A DNA stretch of 64,000 nt from Phycomyces blakesleeanus NRRL 1555(-). Taxonomy: Eukaryota > Mucoromycota > Mucoromycetes > Mucorales > Phycomycetaceae. This document shows, piece by piece, positions 1 to 13,098 of the stretch. The stretch is from positions 806,001 to 870,000 of the forward strand of contig NW_017265145.1 in assembly GCF_001638985.1 (NCBI RefSeq). The letters run 5' to 3'. Both the position numbers and the translations under genes were made by a program. The notes under the pieces were generated by a model. The model was not told where the DNA came from, ran no database searches, and saw only the letters and a list, made by a program, of their open reading frames with translations. Each line of letters opens with the position of its first letter. Positions within the stretch are counted from its first letter, which is position 1.

Positions 1-1322
<1,322 letters not shown>

Positions 1323-1388
1323 CACGAGATTGTTGGATAAATACACACACACACACACTTGACTTTATTGAATACAAACAGCTTTGTA

Positions 1389-2099
1389 TTAGTCCTCATC
1401 TTCAGGATCTGCACCAAATTGTTTATAATCAATCTTCTTGCCGCGCGTCCGTCGGCCACCGGTAATAATAACGGACGTGTCAAGGGCTTCGAGCTCATCC
1501 TCTGAAAAAAATAATGAGTTACGAGCCATTGACTGTAATCTGCACTTACCAGATATATCACTCTTATCTTCCTCTGATGCTTCTCCATCGCTTCCTTTTT
1601 GCTTTGGTGATTTTGTTGGCTTAATCTTCTTTTGTACTCTAAGCTTGTTGCTAGCTTTACTGCTAGATTTGCTCTTTGACTTTTTACGATCCTCATCAGA
1701 AGAAACTAAATGTTATTTTGAGTAAAACTAGTTTTTTTTTGTATATCGAGAAAGTCCCCCTTCTCCTCCTACTAATAACTTACAATCTTCCTCTTCCTCT
1801 TCCTCTTCTTCCTCTTCCTCTTCTTCCTCTTCATCAGAGGTCGAGCCTCCATTATCATATTTTCCTTGGTGGCGGACACGAGGGGCTACTGGCTTGGAGG
1901 CTTTCTTTGAGGATGAAGAAAGCTTTGATGGCTTGGAAGACTTTGAAGGACTGAACAGACTAATGTGAGAATGGGGCAGAATGTAAGAGACGATGATTTA
2001 CCGATCGATGACTTTAGATCGCTTAGGGCTAGATTCTTGATCGCTTCCATTTTTTCTCTTGGAGGCGAGAGCTTCAAGTCTGGCTCTGCGGTCTGACAT
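1389..2099 (-). CDS. Chz1-domain histone chaperone (H2A.Z-H2B type)
   Basis: Small, highly charged nuclear protein, about 180 aa. Exons (minus) are 2099-2002, 1959-1784, 1705-1550 and 1501-1389, all in frame. The N-terminus (MSDRRARLEALASKRK) is basic. The middle has Ser/Lys-rich stretches and a run of about 14 acidic residues. The C-terminus holds LDTSVIITGGRRTRGKKIDY, which resembles the CHZ motif of yeast Chz1 and animal HIRIP3, known to bind H2A.Z-H2B dimers. Function is inferred from that motif. The protein is longer than I recall yeast Chz1 being, and the basic N-terminal half is not part of the motif. The first intron is only 42 nt. It is convergent with the sirtuin, and the mRNA 3' ends probably overlap. 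Confidence 0.75.
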
Positions 2100-3754
2100 T
2101 ATGTGGCGTGAAAAAAAAACGGGCAGAGAAGAGAAAAAGAAAGGTGAGAGGCAGTTGCTATTTTTATTTAGAAAATACCAGCGCGAATTTAGAAATCATG
2201 TTTTTTTTGATATGGTGATTGTGCTGACCAGTAGATGCTATTTACACCATATACAAATATCAATCGACGTCATGAAAGTACGACTACAAGATCTTCCTCT
2301 ACACGGGGTATTTTGCTAATTACATGACAGGTACAAGAACAAGAAGAACTTTTGATAAAAAGATAGTGTATTTTAGCTATTCATTATTTTATATCGATTA
2401 GTTAAAAAAAAATTACGTATAACTTAAATCAAAAAAAATTATGTTTAATAAATCAACAGTTAATGCCAAATGAATATGTTTTTTATGATAAGCATCATAT
2501 AAAAAAAAAGATGGAGAAACCCTTTGGATTATTTGACCAAATAGTATCCGTGAAAAATCTCTGTGCTGCTTACTTTATCGAATAGAATCGATTAAAAAAA
2601 TAGAGTTTTGCCTAGTATTTTATTTTGCATATTTTATACATATAAAATGTATTCAGCTGCAATAGAGAGACACGCGCATTGGTAATATGTGTATATATTC
2701 CTGGTGTCGTATTTGATTAGTACATATATAACAAAGATGTATATTTTTAGACATGGTCATATCATTTTTATTCTGTTAATCTTGATCAGAAACTTAGATA
2801 TTGAATCATCTATACAATTTTGGTACAACTTATAAATATTGGGTTGGGTTGGATTGGGGGGGTCAATTAAGAAGGTTGAAACAAAAAGTCGGGGTAATAT
2901 TCAACCAATGATATCAATTTCAAATTGATCCCTCCACTTTGAAAAAGGTTTAAGCTTTTTTCTTTCCTCTTCAAAATAACTTGGATACTTTTTTATGGTA
3001 TTATCTTTTATTAAGCATAATTAATTAGCTGTGTTATGATATATCAACGTAAAAATAAGCTTTATATAGCATTCTATTGCCTTGTACTAATATTATTACG
3101 AAAGTATGTGAATTATAATAATATATACACTATGTAAGCTTTTTGTTTTTGTTTTTAGTTTTTTTGGAGAATGCTCATATAAATTCCAAGTCAACGAGAG
3201 CCAATCATTTTTTTATATTAAAATTTGAGCTTTGCTTCTCCCCTCCGCTCAGAGAGGTGGGGAGGGGGCTTTATCCTATAGGCAGTTGATATGTAACCCT
3301 TCCCTACTGCTTCTAATAGGCACACAGTTATACCTTTCTATTGTCTAAGATTTGATGTACTTTTAGCTTATCACGTGATATATGAAAAGGACTGATTTTA
3401 AAAAAGATGCATATCATGTGACCTTGGCAATTTCCTGATTTTTTAAAGATATGGAGAGTAAAGCTATCGCACCCTTAAAAGCGAAACATCTAAAACCATT
3501 GAGACACCCTGTTGAACAGATTGAAAAGTAAATACCCTATAACCCAACATATCCCCTTTGCCCTCCATATATCTATAAAAAAAAAGAATTATTTAACTTT
3601 GTGGGCATGAAGCTTATTTGGTTACTGAAATTTAAAAAAAATAAGCCACTCAGAATCTATAATCACACTATTCTTAGCAATTTTATATGGTTTCTTGTAT
3701 TGATACCCTGTATTATGTATATGAGCTTTTAAAAGTATATGAAAAATGGAATAC

Positions 3755-3792
<38 letters not shown>

Positions 3793-3844
3793 TATATTTA
3801 AAAAATGAATGTCTAAAAGTTCAGAATTGGTTTATGTGTACAAT
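2100..3844. other. Intergenic, AT-rich, no gene seen
   Basis: No open frame with coding character. It holds the promoter of the Chz1-type gene at its left end and the 3' flank of the Hsp10 gene at its right end. A perfect or near-perfect (AT)n tract lies at about 3753-3798, and short GC-rich patches lie near 3240-3310. Confidence 0.6.
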
Positions 3845-4349
3845 TTAGTTCTCGACCTTGGCGAGGAGCTCAGAATCGCGGTAGAGGTGGTATTCCTAGA
3901 TATCAAAGAAGACAATCAATACACCGCATCTATCTATCTGCCCCCCAATACAGAGATTGTCATTACTATTACCTCATCCTGAATCTTTACGATGCTTCCA
4001 CCGTAGGTAGGGAGAAGGACCTTGTCACCGGTAGCGACCTGAAGAGGGATGTGCTTACCATCCTTGGTCAAAGCACCCTTACCAACAGCAACAACTACAC
4101 CCTCGTTCAACGCTTCTTGAGCCTTCTCAGGAATATAGATACCAGATGCGGTTTGCTAAAGTCGAATACACTGTTTTGAGTAATCTATTTTTTTTTCAAT
4201 CTAATATCTACCATATTTTTACCTGCTGTGCCTTGACACGCTGGATAAGGACGCGGTCCAAAAGGGGAACGATGTTCTTGATCTTTGTGGCAGCAGACTA
4301 GTGGGAGGTTAATGGAGATTCCACTCGACTATCTTTGCGTACATACCAT
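3845..4349 (-). CDS. HSP10: 10 kDa mitochondrial chaperonin (GroES/Hsp10)
   Basis: Co-chaperonin that caps the Hsp60 ring in the mitochondrial matrix. Exons (minus) are 4349-4347, 4297-4223, 4155-3973 and 3895-3845, giving 103 aa, the normal family length. Visible motifs are IVPLLDRVLIQR at the N-terminus, the mobile loop QQTASGIYIPEKAQ, VVAVGKG, the dome VATGDKVLLPTYGG and the C-terminal YHLYRDSELLAKVEN. The first coding exon is only the ATG, followed directly by GTATGT. The next exon starts SAATKIKN, which restores the usual N-terminus. A GACGTCA half-palindrome (CRE/bZIP-like) lies about 160 bp upstream near 4507. I see no convincing heat-shock element. Confidence 0.95.
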
Positions 4350-5188
4350 GATGATATTGAGTAAAAGGAAAACAAACCAAGAAAGATGGCGGGGGCCTGG
4401 ATGGACTTGAATTAAGTCTATGTGACTGCGTGCGCGAATCAAAGAGGCGTGGGAAATCTTCCATCAATGCGCACCTCTTGGTTTTCAAAGTAGTGTTCCG
4501 TAGCAGACGTCACACACGTCTATTGAACTTTAGGTTTGTAAAAGCAAAAGTATAATCATTTTTGTTTTTGTTTTTAAATAGACAAAAGATAGGGACTGTA
4601 CGAGATAATAATTGGTACTTTTAAATATTTTGCTTTTAACGACCAACGATCTAATCCTTGCTTAAATAAAGAATATCTTAACTTCGCAAATCATTATTGT
4701 ACTTGGTTAATATTACAATTTAAGAAAATTAAATGTGATACCATATTACTGGTAAAGTTTAGTCTTTAAGAAATGAATATGGAAAATAGCATGTTTTTAG
4801 TGCTACAACAATAGACATTTTGCCTTTGTACTGAGAAACTATATACTAATAAAATCTAGAATATTCCCGCCGATTTTTTTTTCAGTAAAATTTAGAGAGG
4901 TTTTACTTCATATTTTAATAGCAAGGTTTAAATGAGGTTTAAACTATATGAAAGTTGTTTTTTTTATACGTCTAATGTTTGTTAAGAATATTCCAAGCTA
5001 CCATAAACGATCATTAAACTTTGTTATTTTTCACTTATTTGGCAGCACTCCCAATCGCACGCTATCTATCAAAATTTGGCTTTCTTGACCACAACAATAA
5101 ACATTGAATCCAAATGATACATACAAAAGACTTTTTTTAAGGAAAAAAAAGAAAGAAAACATCAAAATAAGCCGGCTTTTTCTATATA
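4350..5188. other. Intergenic: Hsp10 promoter and Ssf1 3' flank
   Basis: AT-rich spacer of about 840 bp between two minus-strand genes. A CRE-like GACGTCA near 4507 is the only regulatory-looking word I can point to. No RNA gene or open frame of note. Confidence 0.5.
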
Positions 5189-6546
5189 TCATGCTTCTTC
5201 ATCCTCCTCTTCTTCTTCATCCTCTTCATCGCCGAATGAGATGGCAGATTTACTACCCATCAAATCCTCTTCTTCTTCATAATCATCCTCTTCCTCCTCT
5301 TCCTCTTCCTCATCCTCGTTGTCTTCTGCTCCACTTTCTTCGCGTGGTGCGCCACCAGTACGTATACGATGCTCCTCCTTCTCCTTCTTCTTACGCTCTA
5401 CATCCAATTCTTGTTTATGTCTACGATCGGCCTTCTCCTTCTCAGTGCGTTGTCTCTTGCGTTCGTTCTCCTTGATTTCCTCGGAGGTCTTCTTAACATA
5501 ACGATGGTAAAGAACTTCGCCACCACACATTCCATTCTCAACCTTGATAAGCTCTAACGTCATACGGGGACCAAGCTCATGTAAGCGTACGGCACGTTGG
5601 TCATTCTTGCGGTTATTACGGCCGTGGTAATCTTGAGCAAGTGTGACAGTAGATTCGGGTCCATCCTCGACATCACTTTCGGAAACAACAGCCTCCTTGA
5701 GAATATAATCTGAAATGTCTTCGTAGTCACCTAGATTGGGGATATCTGTGTTGATAACACGCTTGATCGATTTAGACACACCAGTGGTTTTTACACCGAT
5801 ACTGTAGTGTCGTACGTCAATCATGCCGGTATCTTGGTTGTAGTTGAATAGCAGAACACGGCGAGCTTGAGATAGTTGCATCTATTTTTGGAATCAGTAA
5901 GATGATCAATTAAACCAAGGTTTTTACTTACGGTCTGAACATCGATTGATGGGAACATGTTCTGCAGCATCACAGTCATTACTTTGAACTCCTTTCCCTC
6001 CTGCTTGAAATTGTTCAAGACAAGTAAAGGACTTTTGCGATACTCAAGCTCGGAGGTCTTGGGGGCCTTTTGTAACGCAAGACAATCTTTAGCAAGAGCA
6101 TATTCTGCAATACGGAAGGTCAGAGTAGGGCCGCGCGGTGCACGACAGATACGCAGGTTTGTGTTTTTTTCTGTTCTACTGAAGATCATAAAGTGTGTGA
6201 CGCCAAGTTGGCCAGCTACCATTACGAAATCTCGTAAACGATTGGTACGTCGTTCCTAATTAACAAATTCAGTTGAGAAATGGACTGCTAGAATACTTCG
6301 TATATATGTATTCTTACCCTAAGATGTGTTGCAGTGTGTGGCTCCATGACACGGCGAACATCATGTACAAGAGCTGTGACTGATTGACCGACAATTCCAG
6401 ATCGCACCACAAAACTCTTTGGGATCTTGTTCATTTCCTCCTCTGTGGGGACGACATGGGTCTTGGTCTTTCTCTACGGTAAACGATTAGTATTATACTC
6501 TTTAATGTGTTAATTTGGTGCATGTGCTTACCTTTCTTTTACCCAT
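5189..6546 (-). CDS. SSF1: Ssf1/Peter Pan-type Brix-domain ribosome biogenesis protein
   Basis: Nucleolar factor for 60S pre-rRNA (ITS2) processing. Exons (minus) are 6546-6532, 6473-6318, 6255-5932 and 5881-5189, giving 395 aa. The start MGKRKRKTKTH and the segment IPKSFVVRSG are typical of Ssf1/Ssf2 and PPAN. The Brix/sigma-70-like core follows, with VRRVMEPHTATHLRERRTNR and ICRAPRGPTLTFRIAEYAL. The second half contains IDVRHYSI, a conserved element after the Brix core, then LHELGPRMTLELIKVENGMC. The C-terminus is a Lys/Glu coiled segment followed by a long acidic tail, as in yeast Ssf1. All four exons join in frame with GT-AG borders. Exon 1 is only 15 nt. Confidence 0.94.
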
Positions 6547-8150
6547 GATTTATAGTTTGTATGAATGCAAAAGTTTTGCAACAAGAAAAAAACCTCGCTT
6601 GTCAAATTGTTAGCAGGAGAACGAGTCACAAGTGGTCACTCTTGTGCAATGTGTAGAGGAGTTTGGCTGTCACACCACAAGAAAATGGCTGTCATAGCAT
6701 TGGTTTAGCCATATGCAAACTGAAAGCTGGGGAAAAGAAAACTGGTTGAAAGATGACCTAGTGTGATATTCTAATCAATTTTCATTTTCTTTTTTCTGCT
6801 TGAGAGGTATAAATAAACCTTATGAAATTAATGGCACCCATATATTTGTCTATATATATATTACTTTACTATTATATTTAGTTGCCAAAAACCGAAAAGA
6901 AAGGATATCATTACATAACTGAGAGTAATAAACGATCCAATAAAGCTGGATTTTGCTTCTGTTAATTTAGCTGCTTAAAACATACTTTGCAGAAAACTTT
7001 TTATATGATGAGCTGCTTATCTATTTCCAGAAGTTTAAGACCAAAGAAGTTAGGTTATATAAAATGACTTTTTGAAACACATATACAATTCTTCTAGGTA
7101 CAATGCTTATTCTCGCATTGATTGTTCCTTAAAGGTAGGCAGTGGAAAGACTTGAAAAATTAGACATACTTACGCTTATGCCAAAGACATCAATGCTATA
7201 AATTACAACATTCTAACTATTGTGTGAAATGGACTTTTATATACAAATTTACTAATAGAAAAAAATTGTCTCGATCTCAATAGAAACACTGTACAGGGCT
7301 TTCTATATCATTTCCTTCTTGGTTTAATACTTAAAAATTATTCTGAAACCAAATTAAATGCGAGACTTTAAATTTGATTGCGGCACAAGATTTCGTTTAT
7401 TTCTTGAATGGTATTTCTGCCAATCATAAATTTTTTCTTTTTGTATATTTTTGCTGGCTTCAAATTTATTGCAAAAATATATCTATAATCTGTGTTTGAT
7501 AGTGGTCCTTTTTGTTACAGTAGTGCACACTTGCTCACCCCACAACTGTGTAATCTATATAAACACACACATATCTACAAGCCCGGTAATTAATGTACTG
7601 GATTTTTATCCCCAACATGTGTCCTTGTCCATGAGAGTTTCCCAATACTATTCTTTTCTATCGTCTAAACAATTAGATAAAGCAATTACTTCCTTTATCC
7701 TTCCTTTCAACCTTTTTCACTTATACTATGGATCATGTATTCCTCTTTTAATTAATAGATATACGCATATTATAAGCCCCAAATCAAACAAGATGACTGT
7801 CTCTTTCTTTCTAAATATAGTGCCCTATTAACAGAAATATAAGCTTCCAATAATGCCCTACAGGAAAATTATACCTCTTCGTTTGGAATCTAAGAATTTA
7901 CAATGGGTCAAACTGATCTAGAGTTCCGGTACATTAAAGTGAGCGTATTACTATTCTTCACTCTGAGCTGAGTCCTGTCTATTGATAGCGATCGACAGGT
8001 CCAGTGAGCAATGTTCCGTTTGTATATACATATATATTAAAACACAGCATAGATAAGACACAAGCCAGGTTGTTGCACGAGCTTAATCGCTTTTCTTCTC
8101 AACACTTTTTCTTCTGTTCACAAGTGATTTATTGTCATTCTGATTACATC
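6547..8150. other. Divergent intergenic region
   Basis: About 1.6 kb between the start of the Ssf1 gene (-) and the start of the unassigned gene at 8151 (+), so it should hold both promoters. An open frame at 7451-7831 lacks an ATG start, has AT-driven composition and was rejected. TATA-like runs occur near 6850 and 8025. Confidence 0.5.
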
Positions 8151-9744
8151 ATGGATCCCAACTCTGATCATGGCCAAACACTTCCTGCCGGCTGTCTGTT
8201 GGCTGACCGTGGAACTCAACAACACCAGCCTCAGGCTGAAGATATCTTAATCGACGAAGATCTTCTCGACCTCTTCCGAATCATCAAGCTCTTTCTACGA
8301 AAACGACCGAATGCCGAAAGAATAGCTAAATTATTGTTCTGTATATCGTATGCGTTGAGCGACAATGTAAAATTTTATCGACCCCTACATGACAACCATA
8401 TGTATTTCCGAGATGAAACTGTCTACGGGAGTGCAGTACATAGCGTACAATTATTGAGCAACACCGTGTGCTGTAACAACCCCAGCAATTCTACCTCTTA
8501 CCGTGTTGAGCAGGAGTTTCCTGCCTCCTCATGCCAGGATACCGCCTCTGCATCCTCAATATCATCATCTTCGCTCCCACGCCTCTTATCTGTTTCGTAC
8601 CTCACTCATCCTACACCCGACGATACATCTACCGATGCTCACTCTGTCCGGCCATATACTCATTTTCGTCCTCTCTACCCTTATCAATCCAATGTCCGCC
8701 GCGAAGAGCCACCTACTGAAGTTTTAATGGAACCGCGCCAACGCGGATTCTATTACCAGGATGGCCGTATCTCTCGAGAACCAGCTCTTTTGCAACGCTA
8801 TGCCGAGCAGGGTGTTCTTACTCAGGCTTCTCTTATGCGCAAACGCAAACGTCAGACATCAGACACAGAATTTCCTTATGAACTCACCAGCCTCCCATCA
8901 TTTACAAAAAAATCAAAAATCCCACACCGACACGGTGAATTCGAACAAAGACGTAGGTACATTTGAACAAAAGACAAGTTTGTCAGGAGACCCTGACAGA
9001 TTTGCCATTCTACTAGGCGAAGATATTTTGACGAGAATGCGATTGATCAGTATGGCTGATCTTGAGCAAAAGGCATCTCGGTTACCAGACAACTTCACCT
9101 TGGCCATAAAACAAGCCTCTATAGGTACAGGCGATCCCTCAAGCCAACTTGAGCCAGCACTCCGGATTCTGACTGAACACTCAAATATGAAGCCTCATTT
9201 GGATAATGGTATGAACCAAAATGGTATATATTACAACACAGACTACTACCGACTCTACCTGGCATTTGATCAATTCCAAAAGATCTTTGCCCAACTCTTC
9301 CCACAGGAAATTGGGACGGATCTTGAGGCAGACCGGGAAGGAGAGGGAGAACGAGATAGGGACAAGGAGAGGAATGCGAATATGAAGGCCTATCGGGTGT
9401 GGATTGAACCACTCTTGACAGAAACCAACTGGGCAGCCTTTAGACGCAATATCGTCGTGGGAGAGCGTATGGTGCAGCTGACGAATGTGGTTGGACAAGG
9501 ACTGGTGCTCATGACAAAAGAACTGAGTGGGTCGAAACTTCATTTGACATTTACAAATAACGAATGGGATGACTTTATCAATGGTCTCATCGACCCAAAC
9601 GACATTCAAGATCTCAAAGAGCTCCAAAGCAAGTTCTCGACATGCTATTGGTTTCGCAGTGATGGTAATATTGTCACAGTTGAAGAGCGTGCTAGACTTC
9701 TTTCTGGCCAATCAAACATACCTCATTCTCCAAATTCTGAATAG
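8151..9744 (+). CDS. Unassigned protein, probably nuclear, 513 aa
   Basis: I do not recognise this family. Two exons, 8151-8934 and 8987-9744, joined by a 52-nt intron (GTGAAT...TCAG). The join is phase-consistent, ARHG-type change avoided, and reads KIPHRHGDPDRFAILLGED. The N-terminal part (residues about 25-90) is Leu-rich with LLDLFRIIKLFLRKR. The middle is Ser/Thr/Pro-rich. A basic cluster MRKRKRQ near residue 230 could be a nuclear localisation signal. The C-terminal 260 residues look folded, with WIEPLLTETNWAAFRRNIVV and GERMVQLTNVVGQGLVLMTK, interrupted by a Glu/Asp/Arg-rich run (DREGEGERDRDKER). The start was chosen as the first ATG of the long frame with a good context (ATCATGG). Lineage-specific regulator is a guess. 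Confidence 0.7.
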
Positions 9745-9760
9745 CACAGGCATATACTAC

Positions 9761-9800
<40 letters not shown>

Positions 9801-11154
9801 TAATAAATAAGCATTTTAGAAACACAAAAGATGTTATCTTTGGTCTGTGGTTCAATGTAGCTCATAGAACTACCGTGCATACAAGCGCCATCTCCGCTTT
9901 CTTGACCATACTTGGATACATCGGACAGATATATATATATATATATTGGATCGAACTTGTGCAGGTAAGGGACAAGAAATATACGCCCAATTGGACTTTA
10001 TAATATTCAACACTATGATACATAAATATTTATCATACATAGATTTTTGTCTTAAGATTAAGATTTTTACCCAGGATACAGGGTATATAGTATACTACAA
10101 CGTCTATGCCCAAATGGGAAATTAACTACAGCCATTTTTTTAAAGAAAGGTTGATATCAGATTGAAGGTTTTTTTGATACACGTACTATGTTAAAAGAAG
10201 TATCAATCTCCTGAATAGGAATACATATACATATGTACGACTTTAAACTTAAATCACATATTATCCATAATTATTTCTAATGGATGAGTAGACACTAAAA
10301 TTAATGTCGTTCGATAGGCACAATATAAAAAGGCAAAAATGAACAAATTTATGTATAATATGAATCTGTGTAAGCTACCCAGAGCTTCTATCAAAGATAA
10401 TATATAGAATTTCGTCCAAAACTGGATTTAATAGATCGTGTCGTTAAATGTTCTGAACTCGCCAGAAAAATGGAGACATTTATAAGTTGCTATATTTGAC
10501 AATCGACATCTAAAACAGGCCCAAATTTGCCTTTTTCAGAACCAGGATCTTCTTAGAATTTGGAAAATTTGTCCAACTTTCAATCTGCAAGTTATATTAT
10601 TTTTTCTTATTAAATAAGACAAAGCTCATAGGGGATACATGCACGTATGTCTTCTCTATATTGTGCATAAGTTATAGCTGCTTTCAATAGATTTTCACGG
10701 AGATACAGCCTATTTATTCAATGTATCATGGAGAAAAGATGTACAGAATATATGCCAGGAAAACTATGTGAGACATGATTTGTCCTTATTTCTTTTTTTG
10801 GGAGCAATAAATTAGAGCTTTTAACGACACTAGACGACACATTATCTAATGGAAAATTCATGGCTGCTAAAAATAAAAGATTGGTGAAACCCAGTAAAAG
10901 ATAACGCACTCTGGCAGCAGTTGTGAAAACTTATCAGTTGATGAGAACATCATACTGCGTCAAATATAAGAAAAATATATCTTTATATATTTCAATCTTT
11001 TTCTTTAGAATAAACTTGACATTTAAAGATCGAATTGATTAATTACATATACAATCGACACTCCTGGCTACCCTATCCCTTGATTTGAGAGCGAGAGAAT
11101 AAACTTGATTTTGAGGAAATATTTAATGGGAAATGTATAGCATCATTGGAAATT
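9745..11154. other. Intergenic, AT-rich, no gene seen
   Basis: Contains an (AAT)n tract at about 9763-9799 and an (AT)n tract near 9929-9946. A short open stretch at 9830-9945 has slightly coding-like composition, but it carries in-frame stops and no splice context I could support. The rest shows nothing. Confidence 0.5.
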
Positions 11155-12759
11155 CACTACAGGAAAAAAGGGGTGTTTTTTGTAATTGTGACTTCATTTT
11201 TGGGCTATAATAATTAAAAAATCACCAAAAAAATCAAAATGAAACAAAAAATTTCACCACCACAAAAATTGGAAGCCAAATATGGTAGGGTATGGTACCC
11301 AAACAATATTATTGGCCTAGAGAATTTTTCTTTCTATAATTTCGTGAGTTGAATATTTTTTCTTCCAAATAAAGGAGGAAAGAAGGTTTGGTCCTACTTC
11401 AAACTTTTTTGATCACAACAAAAAGCTGTTCAAGTAAGACAAAACATTGAATAAGGAAATGCGGAGGCTGTATTGTGTAATAAAAAAATAATTCTGTTAA
11501 AATTCGGTAAAGGCAACGATTTTCAGCATATAAAACGACTTTGTCAAAATTTCAAATAAGAAAAAATATACGATTTTTTTTGTTTCTTAGATAATATTAG
11601 TAAAGAATGCCTAGCAAAGGCAACCTTCTAAAGCACAACTCAACCCAATGAAGATATAAATATATACACATATTTTTTTTAATAAGTTACAGCTGTAATT
11701 TCAATTATTTGCTATTAGAACATACCTCTTTAACTTATAAAAATAAGGCAAACCGAGAGAGAATGACAGCGTTTTTTTTAAAAACATTTCTACGAGTTGC
11801 AATATTGATATTAAAAGCCAGTAGACCAATGAGAATTTTTTAAATCGATTTTGAATAAGTGTGGGATCACGTCCTTTGCGTTGTTTCTTACTCTACTTTA
11901 CCAACAAAAGTTTGTTCATTACGTGTGTTTACATATAGTATATTATCTTTTTAGGAAACGTGTCTATATATTCTTGTTTTTAAGGTATGTATAATAAAAA
12001 AGCAATATTGTACTTTGTAATGCAGTTATTCATCTTGGGTCTCATTAGCTGACAATTAGCCTTTTCATCATCTGGTCAAAATAAGTTGAGATAATACCTG
12101 CACACCTAGTTTACAAAGTAATTGAATACTAACCATCTTTTATTCATTTTTACTTGTAGAGATTCAAACTTTTATGAGATGCATCTCGGTAAACTCAAAG
12201 GTAAGCTTTTATTTAACTTATTTTTTAAGCTTGAAATACTTATTCATATTTATATTTTATTAGGCTGCTCTTTTATTCCACTATTAAGGTAGCTCTTTGG
12301 TGCCTTTGTCTTCAAGAATTATAAGGGATATAGACTCCATGACCCTATCTTTAGCTTAGAATAACTAGATTTAATTTATTATATACTTCTGCTCATAAAT
12401 TATATGGTGTAGCTATAGCTTAGCATTTTTTTCTACTTTGAAACAAAAAATAAAAACCAATTTATTTGAAACACAATTTTTTTGAACCATTTTTTTTTTG
12501 AAAACGCATTTTTAAATCCGTGATTTATTTCGACCAGAATTTATCGCAGATAATTGTGTCTATATATGGGCATGTAAGGTACATCTATATTCCTACACAA
12601 GAAATTTCTCTGGCGGTTATTTGTTAAAGAGCGGAGTTATAAACTAATCCATAACAGGCAGGAGGTGAAAAAGTGGGTAGGCAAAAAACACCCACCTGGA
12701 CGACCTCCTGAGCGGACCCCCAGTGAACCCCCGGAAGCACCTCTTTTTTTCCCGTAGTG
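11155..12759. mobile_element. Non-autonomous CACTA (CMC/EnSpm-like) DNA transposon, 1605 bp
   Basis: The left end reads CACTACAGGAAAAAAGGGGT. The right end, read on the minus strand, is CACTACGGGAAAAAAAGAGG, so the ends form an imperfect terminal inverted repeat of about 23 bp. The element is flanked on both sides by ATT (11152-11154 and 12760-12762), a 3-bp target duplication as expected for CACTA elements. A subterminal word GGGTGTTTTTTG occurs near both ends in opposite orientation. No frame above 60 codons is found inside, so it cannot encode its own transposase. A nested hairpin lies at 12660-12709. Class assignment rests on termini and duplication length only. Confidence 0.8.
12660..12709. 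repeat. Two-step hairpin inside the CACTA right subterminus
   Basis: AGGAGGT (12660-12666) pairs with ACCTCCT (12703-12709), and inside it GTGGGT (12673-12678) pairs with ACCCAC (12690-12695), with an A-rich loop. Subterminal palindromes and repeats are typical transposase-binding sites of CACTA elements. Binding is an inference. Confidence 0.6.
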
Positions 12760-13098
12760 ATTAAGCACAGATTTAAGTAAAAATGGATAAAAAGGTTCAA
12801 TTTTCCACTAGATAACGTGTCGTCTAATAGCTATCTAGCATACAGTTTCAAAGGCTATATACTAATAGGAAACGCCAGCCCTTATATTTTAACCGTTGTG
12901 CCTTTAATACCGCTGTTTTTTTAGTTAAAAAATTCAGACGAAATACATACAAAAAGGTGTTGGAAGGGATGTTGTCAGATTCGGACATTTCCATGTCCAA
13001 CCAAAAATGAAGTATGCGAATATGCAATAGTCACGTGCCTTGTCTGTGAGCGTTCATGGAGAAGAAGAAGCCAAGAATGACAGAGTAGAATTCTGCCA
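12760..13098 (+). other. Spacer between the transposon and the rhomboid-UBA gene
   Basis: Promoter and 5' UTR space of the gene that starts at 13099. The transposon right end is only 340 bp upstream of that ATG. CACGTG (E-box) occurs at 13033-13038 (caCGTGcc context: tcacgtgcc). Confidence 0.45.

Noticed and set aside
7451..7831. 126-codon plus-strand frame between Ssf1 and the unassigned gene
   Set aside because: It begins at TTG rather than ATG, has AT-driven residues (Ile, Tyr, Leu, Ser) and no recognisable fold or splice partners.
8935..8966. Apparent frameshift or pseudogene break in the gene at 8151
   Set aside because: A 52-nt intron with GT...AG ends restores the frame exactly, so no mutation is needed.
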